Source: Chinchilla lanigera
Taxonomy: Eukaryota > Chordata > Mammalia > Rodentia > Chinchillidae
Assembly: GCF_000276665.1 (NCBI RefSeq)
Contig: NW_004955470.1
Span: 1,199,414 to 1,263,413, forward strand
Direction: 5' to 3'
DNA length: 64,000 bases
The notes beneath the pieces were generated by a model, which did no database searches, was not told the origin of the DNA, and saw nothing but the letters and a program-made list of their open reading frames with translations. Below, piece after piece: positions 38,802 to 52,200 of this stretch; position 1 is the first letter of the stretch, and every line of letters begins with the position of its first letter. A program made the position numbers and the translations under genes.

Positions 38802-41283
38802 TTTTAAAACCATTTGCCATTCTTCCTCTCCATTCCGCTATTTGCAGAACTCACATTTGTGGAAGCCCTGCCTTCCATGTACCCAATCGCAGTGTCCTTA
38901 CAAGTAACTCATGGTCATCCTTGCCATCATCTTGTACTTTTTATTGACTTTTGTCAGAGAAAAGAATTGCAAGAGAAAATCCCCTGGGCTCTTCCTACTG
39001 TGTCCCGACACAGTTTTGAGCATGCATAACTGCTTATGTGAGGAGGGGGGCTTTGACAAAATGCAAACCCCATGTTCTGCCCACAAGCCTGAGAGGCAGG
39101 TGGTGGGCACTGTCTGGTAGCCTTTGGGGGTCCTCTGGGTTATATTTTGTTTCTGCAGCCACTCACTCCTTAGCGCACATCATAACACCCTCACAGCCTC
39201 TGGAGTTGCTTTGACATAAGGGGAAGAAGAGAGTGAATTGAAATGGTAAAATTCCTGAGAACACTTCTCTGCTTTCCTGCTCCAACTGTTTTAAGAAGCT
39301 TGGCAATTCCTTTGATATTTCTTAAAGTTGAAGGTCCTCTCTGTGATTGTAATACCAGATCCTGTCAGGATTGCTTCATTATCAATGGGAAGATGTAATA
39401 TATGCAATGAGAATTAATCTATTTCCACAAGAGTTTTTGAGAAAGTGCTATACAGGAGGCAAAAATAACATAAATTCTTATAAAAGAAGTGTCCTATGAG
39501 AAGGCTGAAATGCTGTGATTGCAAGGAGCAGCTGCTGCCATTGGTTTGGAAAGTGAGGAGCTGAATCTAAACACTTGAGAAAGACTTAGGTTATTAAGAA
39601 GACATAGACGGGAGAGATATACAGATATGGAAGTGCTGGCGATGTTTGCCACCGTATAGCAGAGCCATAGAGGGAATAAACTCAACATTGAAGGTGGCTA
39701 GTGAAGAAGTTTGCCTAGGTAGAATCTATCTCCCCAGTAAGAAGATCCTGAGATAATGGTTTGCATGCAGGAAGAGGAAAAGTGACTCCAGGCAACAGGA
39801 GAGGGTGCTGGCGAATTAAAAAAGGGAGACAGGGAAGCCAACAGTTGGAGTGCCCCAGTTCAGTCCTGCCATGCAACTGAAGGTTGTCTTCTTACACCTC
39901 CTCCTTTGGTTGCTAGCTTAGATTCAAGCAAAAAGCATCATGTTGCTCAACCCACAGAGGCAAATAATATATCTGAAGATACCCCTTGTTTCTTACAAGA
40001 TTTTACTTTCTCATCTTCTGTCTCACCACTGGGACACTTTGGGGGGAACCGTGTACAGTGCAACTCAGAATTGTCAGTGAAGGATGGGCATCCATTCCCA
40101 CAGTGCTATGTCAAGGTCTCCCTATGGGGGAGTTCTTTGTCCTTTCTAGTTCTGTGCATTGCTCAAGCACATTGGTGCAAGTGTCTTTCCGCAGGTGTCC
40201 TAAGAGCCATGGAGCAAACATAGGTGTCCAGGCAGCTGAGATAACCAACCATCAAATGACACCTCTCAAAGTTTGCTGCACAGAAATACCAGCATGAAAG
40301 GCAGACTAACCAGAGGAAAGGGGATGAGGGGAGGGGATTCAAGGAGTATTTCCAATGGAATCCCAGGCAGTAAAGTAACCTGACTTTATTTAAGAAAGAT
40401 AGGTTTTGGAACATACTGCTTCGGGATGGAAAATTCAACCTGAAGAACTAGCATACATCGTAAGACCTGACACTTCTATTAGGCATGTGTAAGAGGCCCT
40501 ATCCTTCTGAGGAAAGTGCTCTCATCATGTGCACATTCATGTTCAGGTTATTATAATGATTACAGACTACATGTACCTGGATAGTGTATTTGCAGGTCAT
40601 ATTACAAGTTTTCCCTAACGTAACTCTCACACAATGAACAACTGACTTAACACTTTCCTCATAGAGAAACTATAGGTCTCATAAACTAGGGAATTTCCAG
40701 AAAATAAAATAACAGTTAGAAAATATCATAGTTGATTCTTCTATTTGCAATCAATTTATCAAGTAAAACAAGGATAGTACGATTAGTTCTGAGAAGCTGC
40801 CTGATTTCATTCAAACTGAGGTCAATGATTGTGTGTGTGTGTGCATGCTCACATGTGTGTGTGCTTAGTCATGTGACTCTTTAGGGAAGTTTATAGTATT
40901 TCAGTGATAAGCACTAAAGTGTTACAGAAATTGAGAATATGATGTCAAATTGCCTTGGAAATTGATGCCGTTTAGCAAGTCAACAATTTATATGCCCAGA
41001 ATTTGTCTTTTAAAGAATTTAATTCCCCAAGGAGTCTCAACAAATCATCTCTCATTTTTATTTGAGGCAATGAAATTCTATTTGTTTGAAATGGTTTTAG
41101 GCAGTAAGGTCAGACACATGCGTTCTGGAGTCTCTGTTCACCCTCTCCATCCACTCAGCGCCACTCTTGAGCTTGTTCTCAGGTTGTTCAGGTGCTTCTA
41201 ATGTACAATGAATGACACTTAGGAATATGAATTGATTTACAATCATCAATTTTAACACTTAATCATAACCAAATTGCATATCG
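38802..41283. other. Intergenic, no supported gene
   Basis: Read on both strands; no exon or clear transposon was recognised. A (GT)n tract is listed separately. Short frames at 39,906-40,438 show no motif. Confidence 0.5.
40829..40864. repeat. (GT)n microsatellite
   Basis: GT dinucleotides with one GCATGCTCACAT interruption. Confidence 0.9.
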
Positions 41284-41912
41284 TGTGGAGGACTGCCACA
41301 TCACCCGTCCCCATACTCAAGTGTGCCTGACTGTGTTTCCTTACAAGCAGTGCAGGACATATAGAGATGACATCTCTAAATTTGCTTTCAGTTTAATTAG
41401 TTAATCTAGCCAAGACTGAGTACATACCTTCATGAAAGCAAGTGGGTGATAATGGACTAATATATTGTTTATTATCAATAACTGTGTTTGAGCTCAGATA
41501 GACAAGCTGTGATACCATAGGGTTAAGATATGAGATAACATCTCTGCTGAGGCCTGTATGACTCCAGAGTAAAATTCCTTCCCAGAATTGTCTACAAAGC
41601 AGGTTATTCATTAACTTTAACTAAATCAGGCTGTTCCTGTCTCCTTCGCAAGAATGCTTTGTTCTCTCTGTTACAATACTTTCCAGGCTTGCCACTTGTC
41701 TAGCACATTCATCTGCAATCCCCTCACCATTTACTTGAGTAAATAAACACTGAGGTTGTGGGTGGTTCACGGCCTTTTCTTCCTAGAGGGCAACTGGTGG
41801 TCCCTGATCTCTGCAATGCACCCTTTTACTTTGTCTCTTGCTCTTTCTTTCCTTTCTCACTATGCACTGAACCCAGACAGGAGATTGGAACCCACTGCAG
41901 GCATCTCCAACA
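41284..41912 (+). mobile_element. Solo LTR related to the ERVK-like provirus
   Basis: The 3' half matches the provirus LTR in order: 'aataaacactgaggttgtgg', 'ggcaactggtggtccctgat', 'tttgtctcttgctctttctt', 'cccactgcaggcatctccaa', ending CA. The 5' half differs (TGTGGAGGACTGCC). The flanks ATATCG and ATACTG may be an old 6-bp duplication. No internal sequence follows. Confidence 0.75.
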
Positions 41913-42428
41913 ATACTGTGTGTCAAATTGTTAACTTATGCTATTATGAATCTACCATGTAAATTTTTGATTTTCCATTCATCTTGTTCTTCAGATTTAT
42001 CTTTTGGGGTATGTGCTCCAATGTTTAAAACAAACATGTATGAAATTAATAAATAATTTCGTTGATACAATTGTGGAAGCAAGAAGATTTGGGATCTTAA
42101 ACTTTGGGCCATGAGTTGGCACAGGAATTGGAAGATACCATGTAAGTAACAAGCATATAGGTTGATGGCAGTGGACTTGGTAGCCAAGCAGATGGTGGAA
42201 CAATTTCAGCAAAGAGTGAGAGTGACTCAGGCTTCCTGCTGATGTGAAGTTCAAGTTAGGGACATGGTGCAGAAGTGAATATCTGAAGGAGGATATAGTG
42301 ATGGGACAGTCAGAATGAGATGGGCTACGGGTGGGCTGAAAGGTTGATGGCCTCACCAAGGCCCAGTGGTCTCTTAAGATGAGTTACTGTATTTTCAAAT
42401 AAAAGATTTGTAAGGGCAAAAATTGGGC

Positions 42429-42949
42429 TGTATTCCACAAGAGACCAAAAGACTCCATTTGAACAAACAGAGTTTATTGAATTTAGACAGGCCACCGAGC
42501 AACTCCCAACTAACAAGTTGGGAAATGTCAGCGCCTGCTAGTTCTGACTCAGATCCTAAATAAGTTTTGGGTTTCCATGGTTACAAATTGGAATGTTACA
42601 TTTGCTGACCCAGGTGGCCATATGGTTTTTCTCTCATCCTGTGGGACCCTGGATCAGTTGCTAGTCACATGTTGGATGATGGATGCTTCTCCCATTGTGT
42701 TCCATTTGTTTCCCTTTTTACAACCTATACATTCCTTTAGGGTTACAATGTTTACCTAGGGTCAGGAAAAGGGATGAAACCACCCAGGCAGGGTTACGGA
42801 GGATTATCTAGGCCTGGCTGTTCCTTATCTCAGGGAGACATTCCAGGGTAGAATTTGAGCCCTTACAATCTTCTGGGAGGCTTCCCAAGTCATGCCTTAG
42901 GCTTTTACTAAATTTATTTTATCTAAGCTAAGATTTGCTGTCCCCTACA
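42429..42949 (-). mobile_element. ERV1-like LTR at the IL36B 3' end
   Basis: On the minus strand it starts TGTAGGGGACAGCAAATC, has AATAAA at 42473-42478 ('aataaactctgtttgttc'), and ends 'ggtctcttgtggaatacA'. The layout is that of a class I LTR of about 520 bp. Its first base lies only 47 bases past the IL36B stop codon, in the same orientation. Confidence 0.75.
42913..42918 (-). terminator. Candidate IL36B polyadenylation signal inside the LTR
   Basis: AATAAA on the minus strand, 79 bases past the stop. No such hexamer lies between the stop and the LTR start. A second AATAAA is at 42473-42478, the LTR's own signal. Confidence 0.4.
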
Positions 42950-42996
42950 GATTGATCCTCTACCTTGGAATTATCCACCCACAGCCAAGACTGGAT

Positions 42997-43209
42997 TTAA
43001 TTCTTAGGATATAAATAGAAATTGGTGCAGTGAGTTAAACCCCTCTCTTGGGTGAGGAAGATCGGTTGACCTGGCACAGAGGAAGTGGCTATGAACCAAT
43101 CAGGGTAGGAGACGGATTGAAAGGCAGAGGTGCAGCCCTCCACACTGTGGAAAAACAGAAAAGGCTTTTGTGATGTATTCTCCCAGTACAGGTTCATGAT
43201 GTTGATCTC
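42997..43209 (-). CDS. IL36B: IL36B terminal coding exon
   Basis: After the acceptor TTACCCTAG it begins E-I-N-I-M-N-L-Y and ends NFYLYPKN with TAA. 70 codons plus stop. Confidence 0.96.
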   Translation of the reverse strand, partial: EINIMNLYWENTSQKPFLFFHSVEGCTSAFQSVSYPDWFIATSSVPGQPIFLTQERGLTHCTNFYLYPKN

Positions 43210-46200
43210 CTAGGGTAAGAAAACAGGCTTGTTAGTTACAAGGAGGAAGAAACCAGCTGTTCAAACAGGCATCTGCTAGTTCTCCATAATCTGGCTCCAT
43301 TTCCAGGTCCCATGCCACCAGGTGCTGATTCTTCACTAAACAGAGAGGAGTTTTCATCTCTTTCTTGGGAGCCTCTGGTACCCACTCATTCTGAGGTTCA
43401 GGTCAGCCTCATTGCATAACCAGGCTCCAAATGGGTTTGTACACTACACCTCCCAAAATTAGTTGTAGTGTTGTTTATTAATATAAATTCTCCTTTTAGC
43501 ATATGGATAGAAACGTGAATTCTTCTAAATCCAGATAAATAATCTCTCTCTATTTGCCCAATGTGATTGCTTTTGTCTAATGACGCAATTAGAGGATTTT
43601 TAAGTGGAAGTTTATTAGGACCAAGAAACCACCATTCCTTGGCTTTTCAGAAGCATTTTGATGGGTGTCATGACCATCCTATAGCAGCATTTATTAATTT
43701 GAGAACTAGAAAAGTCAAGTTTGTGTCCTTGTAGTGATAATTCAGGATTATAAAACTATTAGTGACATTTAAATGTTTATTTGATATGTTTTTCAGTAGC
43801 TGTACATCCACTCACCTTAAGCTGTAAAGTAGGCTTGCCATAAATTTCTGTGCAGAACAAACTAAGATTTTTGTCCTTGATTCCCAGGTAAATCAGGTTG
43901 CCTTTTTCTTCATCACAATGTTCTGTGTGTCTACACGCTATTATTGCAAGAGTGACTGGAAACACAGGATAAATGGAGATGTAAGTGTCCAAAAAGAAGG
44001 AAGTCAGTATGCCAACCTCACACTCAGTTATGTTTCTAAACCAAGAGATACTGAACATCTAGGGCATCTCTAATGGGCTTTTCTCAATAGCCATATGGCA
44101 AAGACACTTCAACCCATTTCTTTTTCTTTAATTAATATCAGAACCTCAATTCTCACCAGGGCACATTACTTTCCAAATATAAGAATAAAATGCATTATCA
44201 ACTTTGCAGCTAAATGTAGCCATGAGCTCAAACTGTGACCCATGAGGTATAAATGGAGGTATTGTGTAGGATTTCTAAAAGTACTTTCTACATATTATCA
44301 TGAAAAAGTATCTTGTAAAAGGAAACCCAAATGAAGAGCCAGTGAACCACACCACAATAAGATGTAGAGTGTTGAAAATGGAAACTTATTGATCATAGTA
44401 AGTGTGAATGAGGGGTCAAGAAATATGAGATCAGAGAAGTGTTCTTTGGGGTTGCATATTTAGACCCTAGCTTTGGGAAGGAGCTGAAGGGGGAGTGAAC
44501 AGCAGTCCACGAATCAGATTGCTTTGATGGAAATGCAAATAAGAAGTGGACAGAAGTTGCGTAGCCAACTCTTATGAAATCTGGATGAAATTCAACTATG
44601 ACTGGTAAAGGAAAATAGAATGGTTTCATAGTATGACGATTGTAGATATCACAGTGGAGCATGTCTGTCAATGATAGGAAACATCCCATAGATAAAGGTG
44701 GAATATGCAGCTAAGAGACAACCTAGGTCAACACAGAAATATTGAAGAAAGGGAAAAGGATGAAGATAGATTGACTTTGATGAGGAAAAAAATATTCCCA
44801 CATTTTTCAAAGAGAAGATGCTAAATTAGACAACTGTGTAATCTGATGGTAGAGAGCAGGAGCTTGAATCCAAATATAATTCACAATTATTAGATTTTAA
44901 AGGACAGAAATTCCAAGAAGTCAGCCATTGCCTGAAAGGATAACCTCTCTGTGTCTGAACATATTTTCTTTTGGTAAGGGGAGATGTCATTCCTCCAAAC
45001 TCTTGTTTCTACACAAAGGTTTTCCTTTTGGGAAGGGAGCCATCTTGTCCTTTCTTGCACATTTTTTGGATATTGAGCTGGTACCCAGAAGTTGATGAGG
45101 ACTAGGGTGGGCTCATACAGGCTCCCTTCTATCTCCAGGGAAAGTGGAGTCCCTCGAGGAGCAACAACAGCTTTGAATATCACTCACCAGGCTCAACATT
45201 GCTGCTAGATGGAAATGTTATTAATACATTTCCACTCAGGACCCATACCATCTGTTGAGAATCACGAATATCATAGTATCTGGGAATCTGCTGAGCTGTT
45301 AGATAAGAAAAAATACACAGGTGAACTTACAATTAACTTTCAGAGTCTCTACTTCAGAATTAGTGGGACAGGCACATTCTAAGAAAATTCAGCTAGGAGG
45401 AGAAAGAAAGGGATACAAGATAGGACTGTTTTTGGGTGAAAACATTAGAAAGAATCTAAATACATTCATTGTTCCAAGAAACTTTTAGGATTTGCTTTTT
45501 TATACAGTTATCTTTTTCTGATTGATTAAGTACCAATATAGTAACAAAAGGACAACTATTTCATCTGGACACCAGTATATTGGGGCTTTTTCTTTATCTT
45601 TTTAATCAAAATGAACAAGCAATTCTAAATGCAGATAGTTGCAAAATAATTAAATGCCCCAAGATTTTCTAACACATTTTTCTTGGGACTTTAGCCAGAG
45701 CTGATACACTTGTAGTATAGGAAATGATGCCTTGCATCATACTGTCCTTGGAGAAGTGGGACAGAACTATTTCCAAGCTATTTTGTGACTTACCACTTAT
45801 GTGCTTTCTCAGCCATTTGAGTTCCTAGCTTTCTGTGAGGAGAATAAGATAAATTATGGTTTCGATAATTGTTTTTCAGCTTGTCTCTTTTCTTGTCTGT
45901 ATCTGCTCTAGAATCGCTAAGCATGGTTTTCACTGTGGACAACATCTCTGCAGTTATTTGAGAGCTTATTTCTGATTTGATTTTTTTCTAGAGCCTCACT
46001 CAATTGCTTTGTTGTTACCACCTCAGAGAGGCCAGGTGGGTAGTTTGTGGATTGTCCCACCTCATTGCCCCCTGAGCTTGCCTTTGTTGATGTTGGGGGT
46101 TGCATCTCGTTAAAGTGTCTCCTCATTTTCTTTTCTCTTTTTTTTTAGTTCAATTCCTGGGGTGATGTTTGTAACAGCTGTTTAGAAAAGCTATGTCACT

Positions 46201-49200
46201 TTTGGTTATAGTGGTACCAATAACCATAACATAAAACAGAGCCTAGAAAATGACAAACTATAGTAACCATTCATTTGTCGCCTGTCACTGTGTGAACTAG
46301 ATTTGTAGTTATATAACAAAGTCTAAAACAAATCAGAAAATTGTATGCAGTACACAAGTCCTTAGTATGTCAATTTTGCACTCAGGGGTTAAAATTTAAA
46401 ATGGATTAGAGAGAAAATAGAGAAGTGGAAGAGGAGGAAGAGATTAGAAAGCTGGAGAACAAAAGAGGATCACACTAACTTGGGGAAGCTGGTGCAGAAG
46501 ATTGGAGGGAGAGGAGGAAGAAATAAAAAGAGGAACTCAACAGAACCACAGCCACAAAGAAGCTAGACACTGCATTCATCCTCATATAAACACAAGTTCA
46601 AACAATGAAGGAGAAAGAAAAGAAAGAGAAAATAAAAGAAAAAAAGCAAAACTACAAAAAAAAAATGAGAGAAGAAAACAAAAACAAACAGACAAACCAA
46701 AAAACCAACAACAACCACAAAAGAAGTCCACTTTCAGGTTTGTCTCTGTTGTTACTGGTAAACAATCTATGTAGACAGTGTCCCTATTGATTTATCCCAA
46801 AAAGCCCGCCAACTTGCACCCTCTGGCGCCTTGTATCCATAAGCGCATGTTCTGTGGGCCTCAACCCAATTAGGAACCACTAGATGGAGCTAGCAGCTGC
46901 TCTGAGTTCTGAGTTTAATTGGTCTTTCTTCAAGATGGTTCTCCACCAATCAGTCTCTCCCATGAGGCAGCTGAGCCTTCCTCACTCACCCACAGGTTTT
47001 AGAGTACTCCATGGCAGCCAGTGCAGTATTTCTCTTCCAGTGTTCCTCTCCACAGCTGCATCTCTCCTTGGAGGCCTCTGTAGTGGCCAGCACTCAACAT
47101 GTGTCTGCAGGTTTGGACTGCTCCCTTCACACAGCACATCCCATACCTGGGAGAAGACGCCACTGAGTAACTCTTTCGCATTCGCAAAAGTTTCTCTCTT
47201 CACTGTCTTTGTGTGCTTCAATTCGTACTGCAGGTCCTTCTTGGATCTATAGGGGCTTTCCTGCCTTCTTAACTTCTCCACCTCATTATATTCCAGCCTT
47301 TGGATGGCAGCACTTGGAGAAGTTCTTTTTCTGTTACTTAGCACTCCACCACCTTGCTGCTGATCTCCAGAACAAGGTATATCAAAGGAGGTGAACAGGT
47401 TATCAGCACCTGGTCATGGAGAAAAGGAAAACATGTTATCCATTTATTTTCCCTTTCCCTTGGAATTTTGTATAAAATTTTGTATAAAACTTTAGATAAA
47501 GCTTCCCTGAATCCCAGTCATATATGCATATTTTTAGTATTTCCTTTAACAGGACTTGGTTATATAGATAAGTGGGTTTCGTTTCAGCAGTTTAATACAT
47601 GCACATAATATATTTTGATCATATTTACACCTATCACCTGCTTGCCCCACACTCTGCACTGGTTTCATGTGGGAGTAGAAGGCTCAATGTATGCAATATA
47701 TCTTGCTCACCTCCACGCCCTTTTTATATGCTTTTACACCCCCTTTCACTGCTTTCCTCTTGCCTAATAATAGTGTCAAATGCAGATTTTAAAGGAAAGG
47801 TGGCAAGAGCATGCTCAAGTTCAGCAAACCCTAAACAGAACAGAATGCAATGAAAATTTCCATCCCTATGTTGGCCAGGGTGGTCTTGGTTCTCCAGGTT
47901 GTGATGGCCTTGAAATGTCATCCATCATTGTATTTGAGATGGTTAGGAGGTTACAAGGCACCACCCCAGGCTCCTACAGAGTAATAAGCCTATAAGTTCA
48001 GGGAAAGGAGAAAATGTGTAGCTATAAGAAAAGAGGTTAAAATACAAGTAAACAACACTTACAGAACACTAGTCTACTATGACAAAAAATAAGCTCACTA
48101 TGTATGTCCATATTAAATTAGCAGATATCTAGCAAAAACCCAGAATTCTAAAAGCAGACACAAAAAAAAACCCAAAAAATTACATGCAAAAGTAGAACCA
48201 ATTAGAAATCGCAGTAGACTCTCCACACAACCTGTAAAGGCCAGGAGATTATATTGAAAGCCCTAAGAGCAAATACCATCCACCCAAGATGAACTAATCC
48301 AGTGAAGCTATCCTTAAAAATAGATGGACAAATAAGGTTGTTCCATGAAAAGGCCAGCTCAAAATATGACTTCTAAACCAACTGTTGAGAAAACATTTAT
48401 GTACACTCTCAACAGAAATCACAAAACAGACATAATTAAAAACACAAAGGAAATTAGGGAGGTCAATGGATAAACAGCAACAAAAAAATGCCAGAAAAAG
48501 AAAAACAAATGATTCACCAACAAAGAAGGCAATAATAGTGAAATACTAACACATCCTAGTAATATTCCTCAATATTAATGGTCTCAACTCTCCAATTAAA
48601 AGACACAGATAGGCACACTGGATCCAAAACCAGAATGCAGCAATCTGCTGGCATTCAAGAAACTCACCTAATCCAAAAGATATTCATAGATTAAAGCTTA
48701 AAGGATGGAAAACAACATTTCATACACCAGGACCCTAAAATCAAGCAGGGGTAGCATTAATAATATCAGATATGGTAGACTTCATGCTAAAATTGATTAT
48801 AAGACACAAGGTCACTATATACTAGTTGAGGGAAAAATCAAAGAGGTAACATTAATAAACAAATATGCTCCAAATCCTGGAGCACCTATGTTCTTTAAAC
48901 AAAAACTGCTGAAATTAAAAGATCAAATAAACACTAACACAATCATAGTAAGTGATCATAGCACCCCAGTTTCTAACAGATAGATCAAGTAAACAATAAT
49001 CCAACAAAGAAATAGCAGAGCTCATTCACACCCTTAAACATATGGATTTAAAAGATATATACCAAAAATTCCACTCCTCTACAATAGAGTATACACTCTT
49101 TTCAGCAGCATATGGTACATTTTCCAAAATAGATTACATATTATTCCACAAAACCAATTTAAAACAATATAAAATAATTTAAATTATCTCATGCATACCA

Positions 49201-52200
49201 TCAGATCAATGTGGAATGAAAATACAAATCAATGAAAAAAGAAATTTCAAAACAGGCAAAATCTTCTGGAAAATTAACAAAATACTCCTAAGCAACCAAT
49301 GAAGTCACAGAAAAAGTCAAATAACAAATTTCAAAATGTCTGGAAGTTAATGACAATGATTGTACAACTCAGTAAAACCTGTGAGCCATTATGGAAGCAA
49401 TTCCAGGAGGAAAATTCATTGCAATCAATCAATTCCTAATGCTCACATTAGGAAAATAGAGAAAACTCAAATAACCTTATGAGAAATCTTCAGATACTTG
49501 AGATACAACAACAAACCAGCCCCAGTGCAAAATGAAAGGGGGAAACTTTAAACAAGAGAGTGGAAATCAATGAAATTGAGACAAAAAACCTAAAAAGTCA
49601 ATTAAACAATGAGCTTGTACCTCAAAGGAATAAATAAAATAGATTTACAGGTGAATGAGCACTGCCCCTAGTCTTTCTGTTTTGCCTCAAAATTCTTTTG
49701 GTTTGGCCTTCATTATTTTCTCCTCTCCTCTTCTCAAGCTTCCAAAAATTTGAGTGATCATCTTTAGTCCTTCAGCCTTGCTTCAACTGTATTTCTCTTC
49801 AGTTATCACTCTGTTTTGCCCCTACTCCCTGAAAATTCCCCTTCCCCACGGGACAAAATGAACCTGCTAAGGGGAAACTCACAGCATACAAACTCCTGAT
49901 CCATGTTAGAGGTTGTTATGTAACTATAGACCTTGCTCTGATGGTTAGAGATACCAAATTACCACTAAACACAGATTATCACTTTCTAGGCTATGCTTGA
50001 TATTTTCATTACTAATTTATTACCTTAGCCAACATGCCATACTTGTTGCAATCAGTTGTTCATACTTGTGTGATAACACTATAATGATCTGGGTGATAAC
50101 CATAGCCCGGTCCTAAAGGACTGGGCACTGAGCCAAATGGATAGCAACATATCATCCTTAACAAAGTGAGGAGATGGGATCCTGGGACAGACACAAAGAC
50201 TAACAGCCAACTACAGCTAGAAGAAATATCAGAGGAATAGATGTTTGCTAGGGAAGCTTCCATACCAGGGATAAAGCTACCCAACATAAGAAAAATACAA
50301 ACAATAACACAGAAAACAAATTAAAATTAAAACTAAAAGATACAGAAACAAAATGCAATGCCAGACTTCTATTCAACCAAGGACAAATCCAGGGGACAAT
50401 GAGATAGAGGAGAAGAGAAGTCATCCAACTGAATTCACTGTAGTGACAGTAAAAGAAATAAAATACATAAACACATCAGGCTCTACAACATATCAAGATG
50501 GAAATAATCTCATAGGTAAAAAAGGAGATGATGACCATAATGGAGGACTTTCTAAGCAAATCTAGATAGGCATAGAATAAAAAAATAGAGGAGCATAGAA
50601 AAGAGAAACCATGATGATGAACATAGGAAATAAATGGAATCCATGAAATGCATTCAAATAGATATCCAGGAAACTAAAACTTCCACTGAAAGTTTGCAAA
50701 AACATATGAAAGAAAATGAAGATAGAATATCAGACCTACAAGACAGGATTATGATTAGCGATCACGACAAGAAAGCTCAATTAAAAATAGCAAGGGGCCA
50801 TGAAAACACAATCCAAAATCTGGAAGACAATGCAAAGAAGAACAACATAAGACTGACTGGAATCAAGGAAAATGCAGGACCTGGCACAAATGTAATTTTA
50901 AAAACCTGTTCAAAGAAGTAATAGCAGAGAACTTCCTAAGCATGGGCAAAGAATTTGATATAAAGCTAAGTGAGGCATACACAATTTCAACTGGTCATGA
51001 TGAAAACAAATTATACCAAGGCATATAATAATCAAGATTCAAAAAATTCAGCACAAGGACAAAATATTAAAAGGCATTACAGAAGAGAAACAAATCACCT
51101 ATAAAGGAAAGCCCATCAGAATCACAACAGGCTTCTCAATACAAGCTCTTAAGTCAAGGACAACTTGGAGTGAAGTATTTCATGTCTTAAAAGAAAACAA
51201 CCTCCAACCTAGATTGATGTATCCTGAAAAATTATCCTTCAGAATTAATGGAGAAATAAAATACTTCAGTATGAAGAACAACTGAAGAAATCCATGACAA
51301 GAAAACCACCTTTACAAAGAGCTCTGAAAGATATTCTAGAAAGAGAAAATAAAGACCACAATTACAAGACTACCAGTAGAAAGAAATGACCAGGCAGGGC
51401 AAGCAATTAAACAGAGGGGAAAGACAGGGAACCATCAACAGTTAAAATATATGACAAATGCAAGTCAATACATATGAGTTATTACCATCAGTATAAATGG
51501 TCTTAATTCACCAATCAAAAGAAATAGTCTGGCAGAATGGATCAAGAAACAAGATGCAACAATCTGCTGCATTCAAGGAACACATTTAACTCAAAAAGAA
51601 ATTGAAAGGATGGAAAGCAATACTCCATGTGACAGGAACCCAGAAAAAAATCAGGGGTAGACACACTCTTCACAGACAAAGTGAAATTTAAGTCAAAACT
51701 GATCAAAAGAGATAAAGAAGGACAAGAAATGCTTGTTAAGGGAAAACTCCAGAAAGGAGTGATAACGAATATAAATATATATGCACCAAATACTGAGGAA
51801 TCCACCTATATAAAACAAATATTAATGGACATGAAAAAATCAAATAAGCTGCCATAAATATGGATGCACGTACATCACTGTGGTACCATGTTTTTAATTC
51901 TTCTGGGAAGATATCCAGAAGGGGAATATCTGGTTGGAATGGGACTTCTAATTCTAGTTTTGTGAGGAAACTCCACACTGATTTCCATAGTGGTTTCACC
52001 AGTTTACACTCCCACCAACAGTAGAGAAGTGTTTGTTTTTCCCCACAGCCCCACCAGCATTTGTTATGGATTGGTTTTTTATGATGCCATCCTTTCTGCA
52101 GTGAGATGGTATCTCAGTATTCTTTTAATTTGCATTTCTTCAATGATCAATGATGTTGAACATTTTTTCATATATTTATTTGTCATTTCTATTTATTCAT

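Noticed and set aside
45917..46126. 69-codon minus-strand frame near the expected 5' end of IL36B
   Set aside because: It resembles L1 ORF1 rather than an IL-36 leader, and has no donor in a phase that fits the 45188-45295 exon.
46884..47344. Overlapping 120-codon frames on both strands
   Set aside because: No recognised domain and no splice context; chance in a GC-balanced stretch.
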